Part shown: positions 1 through 8,026 of the stretch, piece after piece
Layout: the number at the start of each line of letters is the position of its first letter
Position numbering within the stretch: position 1 is the first letter of the stretch
NCBI GenBank assembly: GCA_046341775.1
Contig: JBKDQQ010000136.1
Coordinates: 1 to 19,168, forward strand
Length of the DNA stretch: 19,168 nt
Source of the DNA: SXXH01 sp041165735
Lineage (GTDB): Bacteria; Planctomycetota; UBA1135; GCA-002686595
Direction: 5' to 3'
Position numbers and translations under genes: made by a program
Notes under the pieces: model-generated
The model's input: the letters and a program-made list of their open reading frames with translations, nothing else
Database searches by the model: none
Told to the model about the DNA's origin: nothing

Positions 1-158
1 ACCCGCGCACGGGTGACGTGCCTGTCTCGATCAAGGGACTGATCCCCGCGACCGGAGCGACCCGCATCTATCAGCTTTGGTATCGCGACCCGGGTCCGTT
101 CTGCACCTCTTCGACCTTCAACCTGACCAACGGCGTGCAGGTGACCTGGACGCCCTGA
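1..158 (+). CDS. C-terminal end of a secreted planctomycete-type protein (partial)
   Basis: The open frame enters from the left edge (first full codon at position 3) and stops at TGA 156-158, giving 52 visible residues and no start. The tail reads ...GLIPATGATRIYQLWYRD, then PGPFC, and ends ...NGVQVTWTP. A short beta-rich C-terminus with a YQxWYRDP motif, one Cys and a Thr/Trp-Pro end is, from my knowledge, recurrent on large secreted proteins of marine Planctomycetota. I cannot name the function of the rest of the protein. It is convergent with the efflux genes, with about 100 bp of intergenic sequence in which I see no strong terminator. Confidence 0.7.
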   Translation, partial: PRTGDVPVSIKGLIPATGATRIYQLWYRDPGPFCTSSTFNLTNGVQVTWTP

Positions 159-259
159 CGACGCCGCCCCGCCACGGTCGCCTCGTCGCCGGCGGAATCG
201 CGCGCGTCATTCGATGCATGGCGGCCACGCCGGCGTTGGAACTGCCGATCAATCCGGCG

Positions 260-1627
260 TCATCGCGATGAGATCGGCGGTTCGAGCGGCGCGCCAAGCG
301 CGCGTCGCAGTTCCACGTTCGCTCGCGCCGCCTCCAGCCGCGCCTCGAGCTCGGTGCGGCGCGCCGCCAGCAGCGCCTGCTGCGCCTGCAGCAAGTCGAG
401 CACCGTGGCATCGCCCAAGGCGCTGGCGCGTTCCGCGAGTCGCACCGACGCCGCGGCTTGCGGCACGAGGCGCGTGCTGGCGTGTTCCGATGCGCGACGC
501 GCGATGATCGCGCGATCGGCGACGGCGCGCAACGCCTGGCGCGCCTCGAGGACCAGCGCTTCGTGCTCCTTGCGTCGCTGCAACAGGTCTTGCTCGGCGC
601 GCGCTCGCGACGCGTGGTGCTGGTCGAACACCGGCAGCTCGAGCGTGGCGGTCGGGCCCAGCACGAGGTCGGAGGACTCGGATCCTTCCGGGCGTTCGGC
701 GGACAGGCCCGCGTCGAAGTCGAAGCCGCGCGCGCGTTCCAGGCGCAGTGCCGCCTCCGCGGCCGCGACCGCGCGCGCGCTGGCGCGCAGGTCGAGCCGC
801 TCTTCGAGGCTTCGTTCGAGGTCTTGCAGGCCCTCGAACGTGGCCGGAGCCGCCGCGGTCATGCCATCGAGCAGGTCGACCTCCAGCAAGTCGACCTCCA
901 GGGAGAGCAACGAAGCGAGCCGGCGCCGCGCGGCGCTTCGACCGCCCTCGGCCGCGAGCCGCGCGAGCTCCGCGGAGAGCGAGGCGTTCTCGGCCAAGGC
1001 TTCCTGCGCCTTCCCGGCGACGCCTTCCTGCACTTGCCGCCGCACGCCCTCCAAGGTGCGGCGCGAGAGTTCCGCGGCGGCTCCCGCCAACGACGACGCC
1101 TCGTCGGCCGCGACGCAATCGTCGTAGGCGAGGCGCGTGGAGGCGACCAGATCGCCTGCGAAGGCCGACACCTCGAGGATGCGCTGTTCGAGCCCCGCCA
1201 GCGCCAGTGCTTGCCGACGGGGCAGGCGCCACGCATCCGCGATGCTGCCGGCGAGGTCGGCGGTCCAACGCGCGCGTCCGCCATCGGCAGGCAGCAGGAA
1301 CGCGAGGCCGAGGCTCGGGTTCTCCAGCAAGCCCGCTTGCTCGTAGTCGGCGCGCGCCACTCCGATCGCGTGGAAGCCCGCCTGCAAGCGACGGTTGTTG
1401 AGCAAGGCCAAGCGGCACGCTTCGTCGTGGCCCAGCCCGTCGCCGAGCATCGCCGACACGCGCTCGGGCGCCATGGGTGGAGCCGAGGGGTCGAAGATCT
1501 CTTCGAAGCCCACGGAATCGCGAATGCGCGCGCGGGCATCGGCGTGGTCCGGGGACGGATCGACGCTGGCGCAAGCGGCGAGGCAGGCGAGGAGCGGAAT
1601 CCACACGCGGCGCGAGCGCTCAACCAT
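260..1627 (-). CDS. TolC/CusC-type outer-membrane efflux lipoprotein
   Basis: This 455-aa protein is an outer-membrane efflux factor (OEP family) that should trimerise as the exit duct of the RND pump encoded just upstream. The N-terminus has basic residues, a hydrophobic stretch and a lipobox LAAC with Cys19, so a lipid-anchored mature protein is expected. The two repeats of the family are visible: the first around residues 65-115 (ALLNNRRLQAGFHAIGVA, then GLLENPSLGLAF) and the second around 270-350 (ending TATLELPVFDQHHASRARAE), each followed by long Ala/Glu/Arg helices typical of the tunnel barrel. The ATG at 1627 overlaps the pump stop codon by 8 nt and has a GGAGGT ribosome-binding site 5 nt upstream, so translation is coupled. 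It is the last gene of the operon. The substrate cannot be read from this subunit. Confidence 0.93.
   Translation of the reverse strand: MVERSRRVWIPLLACLAACASVDPSPDHADARARIRDSVGFEEIFDPSAPPMAPERVSAMLGDGLGHDEACRLALLNNRRLQAGFHAIGVARADYEQAGLLENPSLGLAFLLPADGGRARWTADLAGSIADAWRLPRRQALALAGLEQRILEVSAFAGDLVASTRLAYDDCVAADEASSLAGAAAELSRRTLEGVRRQVQEGVAGKAQEALAENASLSAELARLAAEGGRSAARRRLASLLSLEVDLLEVDLLDGMTAAAPATFEGLQDLERSLEERLDLRASARAVAAAEAALRLERARGFDFDAGLSAERPEGSESSDLVLGPTATLELPVFDQHHASRARAEQDLLQRRKEHEALVLEARQALRAVADRAIIARRASEHASTRLVPQAAASVRLAERASALGDATVLDLLQAQQALLAARRTELEARLEAARANVELRRALGAPLEPPISSR
875..901 (-). repeat. 15-bp tandem duplication inside the TolC-type gene
   Basis: The unit GTCGACCTCCAGCAA is followed directly by a second, slightly shorter copy. 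On the coding strand it gives the pentapeptide LEVDL twice in a row. The reading frame is kept. It looks like a recent slippage duplication in a helical segment. Confidence 0.7.
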
Positions 1628-4600
1628 GATGCACCTCCGTGGCGCCGGCCGCCACGAGAGAAGGAGTCGCGCTGGACGCGAGCATCGCGTCCGGCGCCGG
1701 GTCCGATCGCTCTCCGAAGCGCAGGAACAAGGCCGGTGTCGCCAGCATGTTGAGGAGGGTCGAGCTGGCGAGGCCGCACAAGATGACGATGGCCATGGGA
1801 GTGAGGATCTCGTTGCCTGGCTCGTCGCCCCGCAAGGCGATGGGGACGAGCGCGAGGCCCGCGGCGCTGGCGGTCATCAGGATCGGCGCCAGGCGCTCGA
1901 GAGCTCCGCGCCTGACGGCTTCGGCGAAGTCGGCGACGCCTTCTTCGCGCTGCAAGTGCCTGATGTGCGACACGAGCATGATGCCGTTGCGAGCGGCGAT
2001 GCCGAACACGGTGATGAACCCGATCAGCGAGGCGACCGACAGCACGCCGCCGGCGAGGTGCACGCCCGCCACGCCCCCGATCAAGGCCAAGGGCAGGTTC
2101 AGGAGCACGAGCAGCGCATCGCGCGAGGAACCGAAGGAGATGCGCAGCAAGCCGCCGAGCGCGACGACGATGCCGACGAGCAGGACCACCAGCAGGTTGG
2201 TCGTCGCTTCCGCGCTTTCGAATTGTCCGCCGTACTCGACGTGGTAGCCCGTCGGCAAGGAAAGCCTGGTCCCGATCCTGCGCCGGATGTCCTCGACCAC
2301 GCTGCGCACATCGCGTCCGGCCACGTTGCCGGTGACGACGATCTTGCGCTGGACGTTCTCGCGGCTGATGAAGTTCGGCGCGCGATCCTCCTCGATGCGC
2401 GCGAGCAACCGCAGGGGAATCCGCGCGCCCTCGGGCGCCTCGACCAGCGCGGCTCCCACCGACTCCGGCGAGACGCGCGCCGGATCGCCCACGCGCACGA
2501 GCAAGTCGCGCGCCACGAGGTCCTCGCGCACCTGCCCCACGACCTCGCCCTGCGTCGCCAACGACAAGGCCCTCGCCGCGTCGGCGACGCGCACGCCGTG
2601 GCGCGCCAGCGCCTCGCGGTCGAACTCGACGCGCAATGTGGGCACCAGGGCTTGCTGCTCGACGGCGAGGTCGACGAGTCCCTCGACGCCTTCGATGGCT
2701 TCCTCGGCGCGCGCGCCCAATTCGCGCAACTTGGCGAGGTCGTCGCCGAAGATCTTCACCGCGATGCTGGCGCGCGTCCCCGACAGCATGTGGTCGATGC
2801 GGTGGCTCAACGGCTGCCCGAAGGTGGCTTGCAGGCCCGGGATGGCTGCGAGGTCGGCGCGCAACGCGGCCAGCAGCTCGTCCTTGGTCCGCGTCGGCGA
2901 TCCGGTGCGCGCGGGAGCCTGCATGTCGAGCGTCAGGTCGATCTCGCTGGCCTCGACGCCCATGATGTGCTCGTCCTCCGCGGCTCGGCCGGTGCGGCGC
3001 CCGATGGCGACGATCTCGGGATGGCGCATCAGCGCCTCTTCCGCCAGGCGCGCCAGTTGGTCGCTCTGCTCGAGCGCCGTGCCCGGCACCGTGACCAGTT
3101 CGACGACCAGCGCGCCTTCGTTGAACTCGGGCAGGAAGTTGCGCCCCATCGTGGAGATGGCCCAGCCACCCGCGGCGAGCAAGGCCGCGCCCGCGGCCGC
3201 CAATCGCAGCGGTCGGCGCAAGGCCCGTTCGAGGACCGGCGCGTAGAGGGCCTTGAGGGCGCGCACGAGGCGCGGCTCGCCGCCCGAGCGGACCGTGCCG
3301 CTAGCCGGCAGGAACAGCGAGCACAGGACCGGCGTGACGGTCAGGGCGGTCAGCAGCGACGCGCCCAAGGCGACGACGAAGGCGAGGCCCAGCGGCTGGA
3401 GGAGCCGGCCTTCGACCCCGGACAGCACGAAGATGGGCGTGAACACGAGCACGATCAGGAAGGTCGCCAGCACGATGGAGGAGCGCACCTCGAGGCTGGC
3501 CGAGCGCACGACCTCGAGGGTCGAACTCCGCGCGCCGGCGGGCCGAAGCTGGTTCTCGCGCAGGCGCCGCACGACGTTCTCGACGTCGATGATGGCGTCG
3601 TCGACGAGCACGCCGATGGCGATCGCCATGCCACCCAGGGTCATGGTGTTGATCGTGCCGCCCAGCGCGGCGAGGCACAGCGTCGCCGCCAGCAAGGACA
3701 GGGGCAACGCGACGAGGGTGACGAGGCTCGCCCGCAGGCTGGCGAGGAACGCCACGACGACCAGCACGACGACGAGGGCGCCCTCGAGCAGCGACAACGT
3801 GGTGTTGCGCACCGACGCCTCGATGAAGCTCGATTGGCGGAACAAGTCCTTGTTGATGTGCATGCCCGCGGGCAGCGTGGCTTGGATCTCCTCCAAGGCC
3901 GCGTCGAGGCGGCGCGTCAGTTCGAGCGTGTTGACGCCCGGCTGCTTCTGAACGGCGACGATGACGCCTGGTTCGACGAGCGCCGAACCATCGGGGAGGC
4001 GACGAGAGGCCGAAGCGACGCCGCGCTTGAAGGCCGCGCCGATGGCGACCGTCCCGAGGTCCGAGACGAGGACGGGCGCGCCGGCGCGGGTCGCCACCAC
4101 CGTGCGCGCCAGATCATCCGCGTCGCGCGCGCGGCCGATGCCCTCGATGATCGACTCCGCGCCCCCGACGACGAGCACGCCGGCGGAGAGATTCTCGTTC
4201 GACTCCTCCAGCGCACGCGCGACCTCCGAGGCCGAGAGCGAGTGGGCCTGCAGGCGTTCCGGCGACAGCACGACCTGGTACTGCTTGGTGTCGCCGCCGA
4301 TGGGGGTCGCCTGCGACACGCCCGGGATCGCCAGCAGTCGCCGCCGGATGCGCAACTCCGCCACGCTGCGCAGCTCGAGCGAATCGTGCGTCGGCGATGT
4401 CAGGGACAGGAACAACACCTCGCCCATGATCGACGAGGCGGGCGCGAGCCTCGGCGCCTCCACCTCGTCGGGTAGGTTGCTCGCGACGGAAGCGAGGCGC
4501 TCGGCGACGGCTTGGCGCGCGCGGTGGATGTCGGTCCCCCACTCGAACTCGACCCACACGACCGCGATGCCCAAGGCCGTGCCCGAACGCACGCGTCGCA

Positions 4601-4835
4601 CGGCAGCGGCGCCGTTGACCGCGGACTCGATGGGCAGGGTGACCTGCGCCTCCATCTCGCTCGGCGACATGCCATGCCCCTCCACGACGATCGTGACCGT
4701 CGGAGCGGTCAGGTCGGGGAACACGTCCAAGGGCATGCGCAGGGCGACGAAGGCGCCGAGGCCCGTCATCAGGGCCGCCAGCGCGAGCACGAAGCCGCGA
4801 TGTGCAAGCGACCAGCGCAAGAGGAAGTCGACCAT
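1620..4835 (-). CDS. Heavy-metal efflux RND pump, CusA/CzcA family
   Basis: This 1071-aa inner-membrane proton-driven transporter has the full family length. TM1 is at about residues 13-32 and is followed by MPLDVFPDLTAPTV, the usual start of the first periplasmic loop. The TM4 signature lies at residues 404-420 (AIAIGVLVDDAIIDVEN) with D412, D413, D417 and E419. The TM10-11 region carries GFITVFGIAARNGIMLVSH. The position of CzcA Asp402 is Ala here, as in Cu/Ag pumps, but the double Asp and the extra Asp417 match neither the classic CusA nor the CzcA motif, so the metal stays open. The start at 4835 follows the adaptor stop by 12 bp. A GAGG overlapping that stop codon can act as ribosome-binding site. 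The 3' end overlaps the outer-membrane gene by 8 nt. Confidence 0.95.
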   Translation of the reverse strand: MVDFLLRWSLAHRGFVLALAALMTGLGAFVALRMPLDVFPDLTAPTVTIVVEGHGMSPSEMEAQVTLPIESAVNGAAAVRRVRSGTALGIAVVWVEFEWGTDIHRARQAVAERLASVASNLPDEVEAPRLAPASSIMGEVLFLSLTSPTHDSLELRSVAELRIRRRLLAIPGVSQATPIGGDTKQYQVVLSPERLQAHSLSASEVARALEESNENLSAGVLVVGGAESIIEGIGRARDADDLARTVVATRAGAPVLVSDLGTVAIGAAFKRGVASASRRLPDGSALVEPGVIVAVQKQPGVNTLELTRRLDAALEEIQATLPAGMHINKDLFRQSSFIEASVRNTTLSLLEGALVVVLVVVAFLASLRASLVTLVALPLSLLAATLCLAALGGTINTMTLGGMAIAIGVLVDDAIIDVENVVRRLRENQLRPAGARSSTLEVVRSASLEVRSSIVLATFLIVLVFTPIFVLSGVEGRLLQPLGLAFVVALGASLLTALTVTPVLCSLFLPASGTVRSGGEPRLVRALKALYAPVLERALRRPLRLAAAGAALLAAGGWAISTMGRNFLPEFNEGALVVELVTVPGTALEQSDQLARLAEEALMRHPEIVAIGRRTGRAAEDEHIMGVEASEIDLTLDMQAPARTGSPTRTKDELLAALRADLAAIPGLQATFGQPLSHRIDHMLSGTRASIAVKIFGDDLAKLRELGARAEEAIEGVEGLVDLAVEQQALVPTLRVEFDREALARHGVRVADAARALSLATQGEVVGQVREDLVARDLLVRVGDPARVSPESVGAALVEAPEGARIPLRLLARIEEDRAPNFISRENVQRKIVVTGNVAGRDVRSVVEDIRRRIGTRLSLPTGYHVEYGGQFESAEATTNLLVVLLVGIVVALGGLLRISFGSSRDALLVLLNLPLALIGGVAGVHLAGGVLSVASLIGFITVFGIAARNGIMLVSHIRHLQREEGVADFAEAVRRGALERLAPILMTASAAGLALVPIALRGDEPGNEILTPMAIVILCGLASSTLLNMLATPALFLRFGERSDPAPDAMLASSATPSLVAAGATEVHHG
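1633..1638 (-). promoter_or_regulatory. Ribosome-binding site of the TolC-type gene
   Basis: GGAGGT lies 5 nt before the ATG at 1627, inside the end of the RND gene. It fixes the start and shows that internal operon genes here use Shine-Dalgarno initiation. Confidence 0.7.
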
Positions 4836-4847
4836 GTGCGACGAGCC

Positions 4848-6476
4848 TCAGTGCGAGTGGCCGTGGCCGATGGAAGCGGGCGCCAATCCCGCGAGCTTGA
4901 CGAGGTGGGCGCCGCGCGTCGCGACGCGCTCTCCGGCGCGCAAGCCCGACTTGACCTCCACCCAGGCGCCATCCTCGACGCCCAGCTCCAACTCGCGCCG
5001 CTGGAACAGCTCGCCCGCGAGCATCGCGTAGGCGGTGGGCAATCCCTGGTCCATCACGATCGCCTCGCGCGGGACGACGATGGGCGCCTCGGCCGTGCTG
5101 GTGGCGATCGAGAGCTCCGCTTGCATGCCGGCGCGGATGCCTCCATCGGAGTTGTCCAGTTCGTAGCGCACGCCGATCGTGCGCGTCGCGTCGTCGACGA
5201 CGGCGCCGATGCGCGGTCGGCCGTCGTCCGGCCCGCGCAGGCGGTAGGTCCGTCCCGGCATGGCTGGGAACTCGGCCACCGCCTCGGTCCCGGCCGCGAT
5301 GGACGGCAGGTCGTGCTCCAGCACGCGGCCTTCGACCCACAGCACGCTCGCGTCGACGATGCGGGCCAAGCACTCGCCCGGCTGCACTTGGGCGCCAGGC
5401 ATCCAGGGCGCCTCCACCAGGATCCCCGACAGCGGCGCCGCGATCGGCAAGCGCAGGGGCGCGCCGTCAGACTTGGCGTCGGGCGCCGACGCCTTGGATC
5501 GCGTGGCCTCCAACTCGGCCTGCATGCGCGCGGACGCCGCCAGTTCGGCGCGCGCGAGGGCGGCATCGCGCTCGGCTTGCTCGAGTTGCTGCTGCGTGCC
5601 GAGTCCCTCGCCGCGCAGGCGAACGATGCGCTCGACTTCGCGCTCGGCGTAGCGCAGGCGCGTCTCGGCTTCGGACTTGGCGCGCAGGATCTGCAGCGCT
5701 TGCATGCCGAACTCGAGTTCCAGCGCGCGCGCTTGCACGAGGTCCGCGGCGAGCAGCGGCGGCTCGACCTGCGCCAGCAGCTGCCCCGCCTCGACTCGTT
5801 CGCCCGAGCGCTTCCACGCGGAACCGGTCGGCGCCACCAGGCGCCCCGCGACCGGCGACGACACCAGCGCCGTGCGACCTTCGGGCACGACGGCCCGCGC
5901 CAACACCGCATGGCGCCGCGCGAGCACGCGCGGGCCGGCCTGCGCGACGAGCAACTTGAGCTTCCACTGGGTCTCCAGCAGGAACGGCACGGCGTTGGCG
6001 GGTTCCTCCTCGGCGCCATCGTCGGCCGAGTGGGCGGCCTCGTGCGCGTCCCGGTGGACCTCGACCTCGCCCAGCTCGAGCGTCTCGTCCACCTGCTCGC
6101 CCTTCACCACGAGACGCGCCTTGAAGTAGCCATCCTCGGGCGGCGCGCCTTCGGGAGTGAACAGGCCATCGCGTGCCTTCACCGCGGCCTCGAGGCGCGT
6201 GGATCCGATCTCGAGCACGACAGAACCGTCGCGCACCGGCTCGCCCGTCGCGAGGACGGTGATGTGCACGAGGAACTTGGCCGACACGCCGCGCGCGAGG
6301 TGCGGGTGCTCGATGTAGGCGAGGATGCGCTCGCCGAACACCGTCATGCTGGCGGGATCGTGCTCGTGGTCGTGCTCCTCCGAGGCGGGCGTGGCCGGCG
6401 AGTGCGGAGTGCAGGAAGGCAGGGCTGTCCAAAGAGGCAGTTGGAGCGCGAGGGCGAAGAGTCGGATGCGAAGCAT
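4848..6476 (-). CDS. Periplasmic adaptor (membrane fusion protein), CusB/CzcB type
   Basis: This 542-aa protein bridges the RND pump and the outer-membrane duct. I start it at the ATG at 6476 because it gives a clean signal region (LFALALQLPLWTALPSC, with a lipobox-like LPSC at Cys22); an upstream ATG at 6539 adds 21 residues that do not look like a signal. Residues about 44-140 resemble the YtkA-like domain found in many metal-pump adaptors (FLVHITVLATGEPVRDGSV). The lipoyl/barrel-sandwich halves are at about 205-240 and 345-372, separated by a coiled-coil hairpin at about 245-335. The beta-barrel and membrane-proximal domains follow. Histidines cluster at residues 35-39 (HDHEH) and at the very end (HGHSH, 538-542), suggesting direct metal binding. 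Confidence 0.93.
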   Translation of the reverse strand: MLRIRLFALALQLPLWTALPSCTPHSPATPASEEHDHEHDPASMTVFGERILAYIEHPHLARGVSAKFLVHITVLATGEPVRDGSVVLEIGSTRLEAAVKARDGLFTPEGAPPEDGYFKARLVVKGEQVDETLELGEVEVHRDAHEAAHSADDGAEEEPANAVPFLLETQWKLKLLVAQAGPRVLARRHAVLARAVVPEGRTALVSSPVAGRLVAPTGSAWKRSGERVEAGQLLAQVEPPLLAADLVQARALELEFGMQALQILRAKSEAETRLRYAEREVERIVRLRGEGLGTQQQLEQAERDAALARAELAASARMQAELEATRSKASAPDAKSDGAPLRLPIAAPLSGILVEAPWMPGAQVQPGECLARIVDASVLWVEGRVLEHDLPSIAAGTEAVAEFPAMPGRTYRLRGPDDGRPRIGAVVDDATRTIGVRYELDNSDGGIRAGMQAELSIATSTAEAPIVVPREAIVMDQGLPTAYAMLAGELFQRRELELGVEDGAWVEVKSGLRAGERVATRGAHLVKLAGLAPASIGHGHSH

Positions 6477-6575
6477 GGGCGGTGCTCGAACAGGAGTTCC
6501 GGAACGCGCGCAGTCGACCGGCAAGCGACTGCCATGCACACGACGCCGCCTTGTCCGGGGCGGCCGGAGGGGCGG

Positions 6576-7226
6576 CTAGACGAGGATCGCGTGGTTCCGC
6601 TGCACGACGAGTGCGATGCCGGATCGTCGTCGCTGGCGTGGGGGAGATCCGCGCGCCGCGGGTCGCAGTCGAGCAGCCATCTGGTTCCGCGCTTGCGCAG
6701 CGAACGGAACGCCACGCGGAGGCGAAGGCGCGGGCGACCCTGCGCCATCCACGAAGCCTTGCATCCTGCCGGAGGCGATCAAGAGCTCCGGCAGGCTGAT
6801 CGCGAGTCCGCAGGGAGCCTGGCCATGGTCGCCGCTTTCGGCTGGTTCGGCGCGGGCGCCGTGATCTCCGTGCCCAGCATGATCATCATGCCCGGCATGA
6901 CCAACGGATCGGGCATGATCACCCTGCCTCCCGTGGGCATCGTGCGCGTGATCGTGCACGTGGACACCATCGCTCGTGTCGACCCGGGTTTCCCTCGATT
7001 GGCCGCGGCGGGCCTCGCTGCGAGCGCCGTGGGGATGCGCATGGCCCGCTTGCACGGATCCATGATCGACGTGCAGGTGCCAACCGAACGCATCGTGCGC
7101 GTGGAGCCATGCGCTCCATCCGCCCAAAGGCGCGATCGCCGAAGCGCACAGCAGCAAGCCGAAGGCGGCGAACAGCAACAGCCCGCGCTTGCGGCCTTGC
7201 TCGACGACCGACTGAAGGCATGCCAT
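6576..7226 (-). CDS. His-rich membrane/periplasmic protein of the metal-efflux locus
   Basis: This 216-aa protein is of no family I can name with confidence. Residues 14-33 form one hydrophobic segment (RGLLLFAAFGLLLCASAIAP), either a signal peptide with a possible CASA cleavage site or a membrane anchor. Residues 42-134 hold about 20 histidines (my hand count), many in HxH or HxxH spacing with Asp, e.g. HVHDHAHDAH and GHDDHAGHGDH. A moderately hydrophobic stretch follows (LAISLPELLIASG, 142-154), then an Arg/Pro-rich tail. It lies 99 bp before the adaptor gene in the same direction. Position and composition suggest periplasmic metal binding, buffering or sensing for the pump. The frame is chosen over two other open frames because only it gives the membrane segment and the patterned His region. 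The start codon is ATG; no clear ribosome-binding site is visible. Confidence 0.68.
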   Translation of the reverse strand: MACLQSVVEQGRKRGLLLFAAFGLLLCASAIAPLGGWSAWLHAHDAFGWHLHVDHGSVQAGHAHPHGARSEARRGQSRETRVDTSDGVHVHDHAHDAHGRQGDHARSVGHAGHDDHAGHGDHGARAEPAESGDHGQAPCGLAISLPELLIASGRMQGFVDGAGSPAPSPPRGVPFAAQARNQMAARLRPAARGSPPRQRRRSGIALVVQRNHAILV

Positions 7227-7945
7227 GGCCGAAGTTGTGTACCACCCGCATGGGTGGCAGGGCAACCGCGGCGCGCGACATGTCCGTGGTCGCTGTCCGC
7301 GAAGAGCCAACAGGCGACCAGACCGGCCCAAGTGCTCGCGATGCCACTTGGTCGGATCGCGCGCGAGCACATCCGCCATGCGACGCGTGCGACGAGCCAC
7401 CCCCAAGCTGCGCGCGCGCTGCTTGGATCGTCCACTCGCCTTCGGTCGGGGCGCGGCCCCGAACCATCGGGCCACCGCGACCAGTCGCGATCCCGCGCGG
7501 CCACCCAGGCGAAGCCGGCCTCGTTCAAGTCGCGCTGCACGGTATCGACGCGTTCCAGCGCATCGTCCCGAGCCGTCACGGTCCTGTGGCGCAGGCCGCG
7601 TTCCTCCCCATCGTCGTGCAGAGGATGCACGAGCAACGGGAGGACCCTGACTACATGCAGGCGCGAGTGCTTGCGGTGCTCGTACGTGCCCAGTTCCAAG
7701 CGCCCGACCTCGCCCACGACATCGGCTTCCTCGCGCGCATCCTGCGCAGTCGCGTCCCACGGCGTGCAGCCCGGATCGATGTGGCCCTTGGGGATGCTCC
7801 AGCGGCCGGTCGTTGTGGAAGGGACCAGCACGATGCTCCAGCGGTCGTCGACGCGCAGCAGCGCCACGCAGCCCGCCTGCTGGATGGGATGCACGCCGGG
7901 TGCGAGCTCCATGCGCAAGGCGGCCTGCCGCCGGCGGAATGACAT
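6779..7945 (-). CDS. Nudix hydrolase (3' end uncertain)
   Basis: From the ATG at 7945 the frame encodes a Nudix domain in its first ~150 residues. Strand and loop VALLRVDDRWSIVLVPSTTT is followed by the Nudix box at about 52-80, PKGHIDPGCTPWDATAQDA then REEADVVGEVG. The metal-binding Glu pair is kept, but the usual Glu after PG is Cys, the Arg-Glu before it is Gln-Asp, and the box Gly is Asp. Next comes GTYEHRKHSRLHVVRVLPLL, typical of small Nudix pyrophosphohydrolases. Recognisable sequence ends near residue 150 (about 7498). The first in-frame stop is at 6779, deep inside the His-rich gene, so the stated 388-aa end is formal only. A frameshift near the end of the domain could terminate it at 7525. 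An alternative start is the ATG at 7912. The substrate is unknown. Confidence 0.6.
   Translation of the reverse strand: MSFRRRQAALRMELAPGVHPIQQAGCVALLRVDDRWSIVLVPSTTTGRWSIPKGHIDPGCTPWDATAQDAREEADVVGEVGRLELGTYEHRKHSRLHVVRVLPLLVHPLHDDGEERGLRHRTVTARDDALERVDTVQRDLNEAGFAWVAARDRDWSRWPDGSGPRPDRRRVDDPSSARAAWGWLVARVAWRMCSRAIRPSGIASTWAGLVACWLFADSDHGHVARRGCPATHAGGTQLRPWHAFSRSSSKAASAGCCCSPPSACCCALRRSRLWADGAHGSTRTMRSVGTCTSIMDPCKRAMRIPTALAARPAAANRGKPGSTRAMVSTCTITRTMPTGGRVIMPDPLVMPGMMIMLGTEITAPAPNQPKAATMARLPADSRSACRSS
7234..7266. promoter_or_regulatory. Inverted repeat upstream of the His-rich gene (candidate operator or RNA hairpin)
   Basis: CCACCC-GCAT-GGGTGG (7242-7257) is a 6-4-6 inverted repeat, flanked by GTTG at 7234-7237 and CAAC at 7263-7266, which add an outer, slightly asymmetric pair of arms. 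It lies 8-40 bp before the ATG of the His-rich gene, the first gene of the metal-efflux operon. GC-rich dyads of this kind are used by metal-responsive repressors such as CsoR, but no regulator gene is in the window and I do not claim a family. The surrounding 7227-7497 stretch shows no convincing gene. Confidence 0.4.
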
Positions 7946-8014
7946 CCGGTTGCACGCCCGCGCGCGAAGGAGAAGCGACGGGACGGGGGCATCGAGCCGC
8001 GACCGTCGGTGCGC

Positions 8015-8020
8015 TAGATT
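8015..8020 (+). promoter_or_regulatory. -10-like hexamer TAGATT of the metallophosphoesterase gene
   Basis: TAGATT ends 6 nt before the ATG at 8027, the spacing expected if transcription starts at or next to the start codon. No Shine-Dalgarno sequence is present. Confidence 0.5.
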
Positions 8021-8026
8021 CCCTCC

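Noticed and set aside
1395..4475. A 1026-codon plus-strand open frame opposite the RND pump gene
   Set aside because: It is low-complexity Arg/Asp/Gln/His-rich sequence without motifs. It mirrors the codon bias of the real pump gene.
6842..7010. Dense GATCATCATGCC-like repeats, considered as a non-coding repeat array
   Set aside because: They are His/Asp codon runs of the His-rich protein in its reading frame, not regularly spaced repeats.
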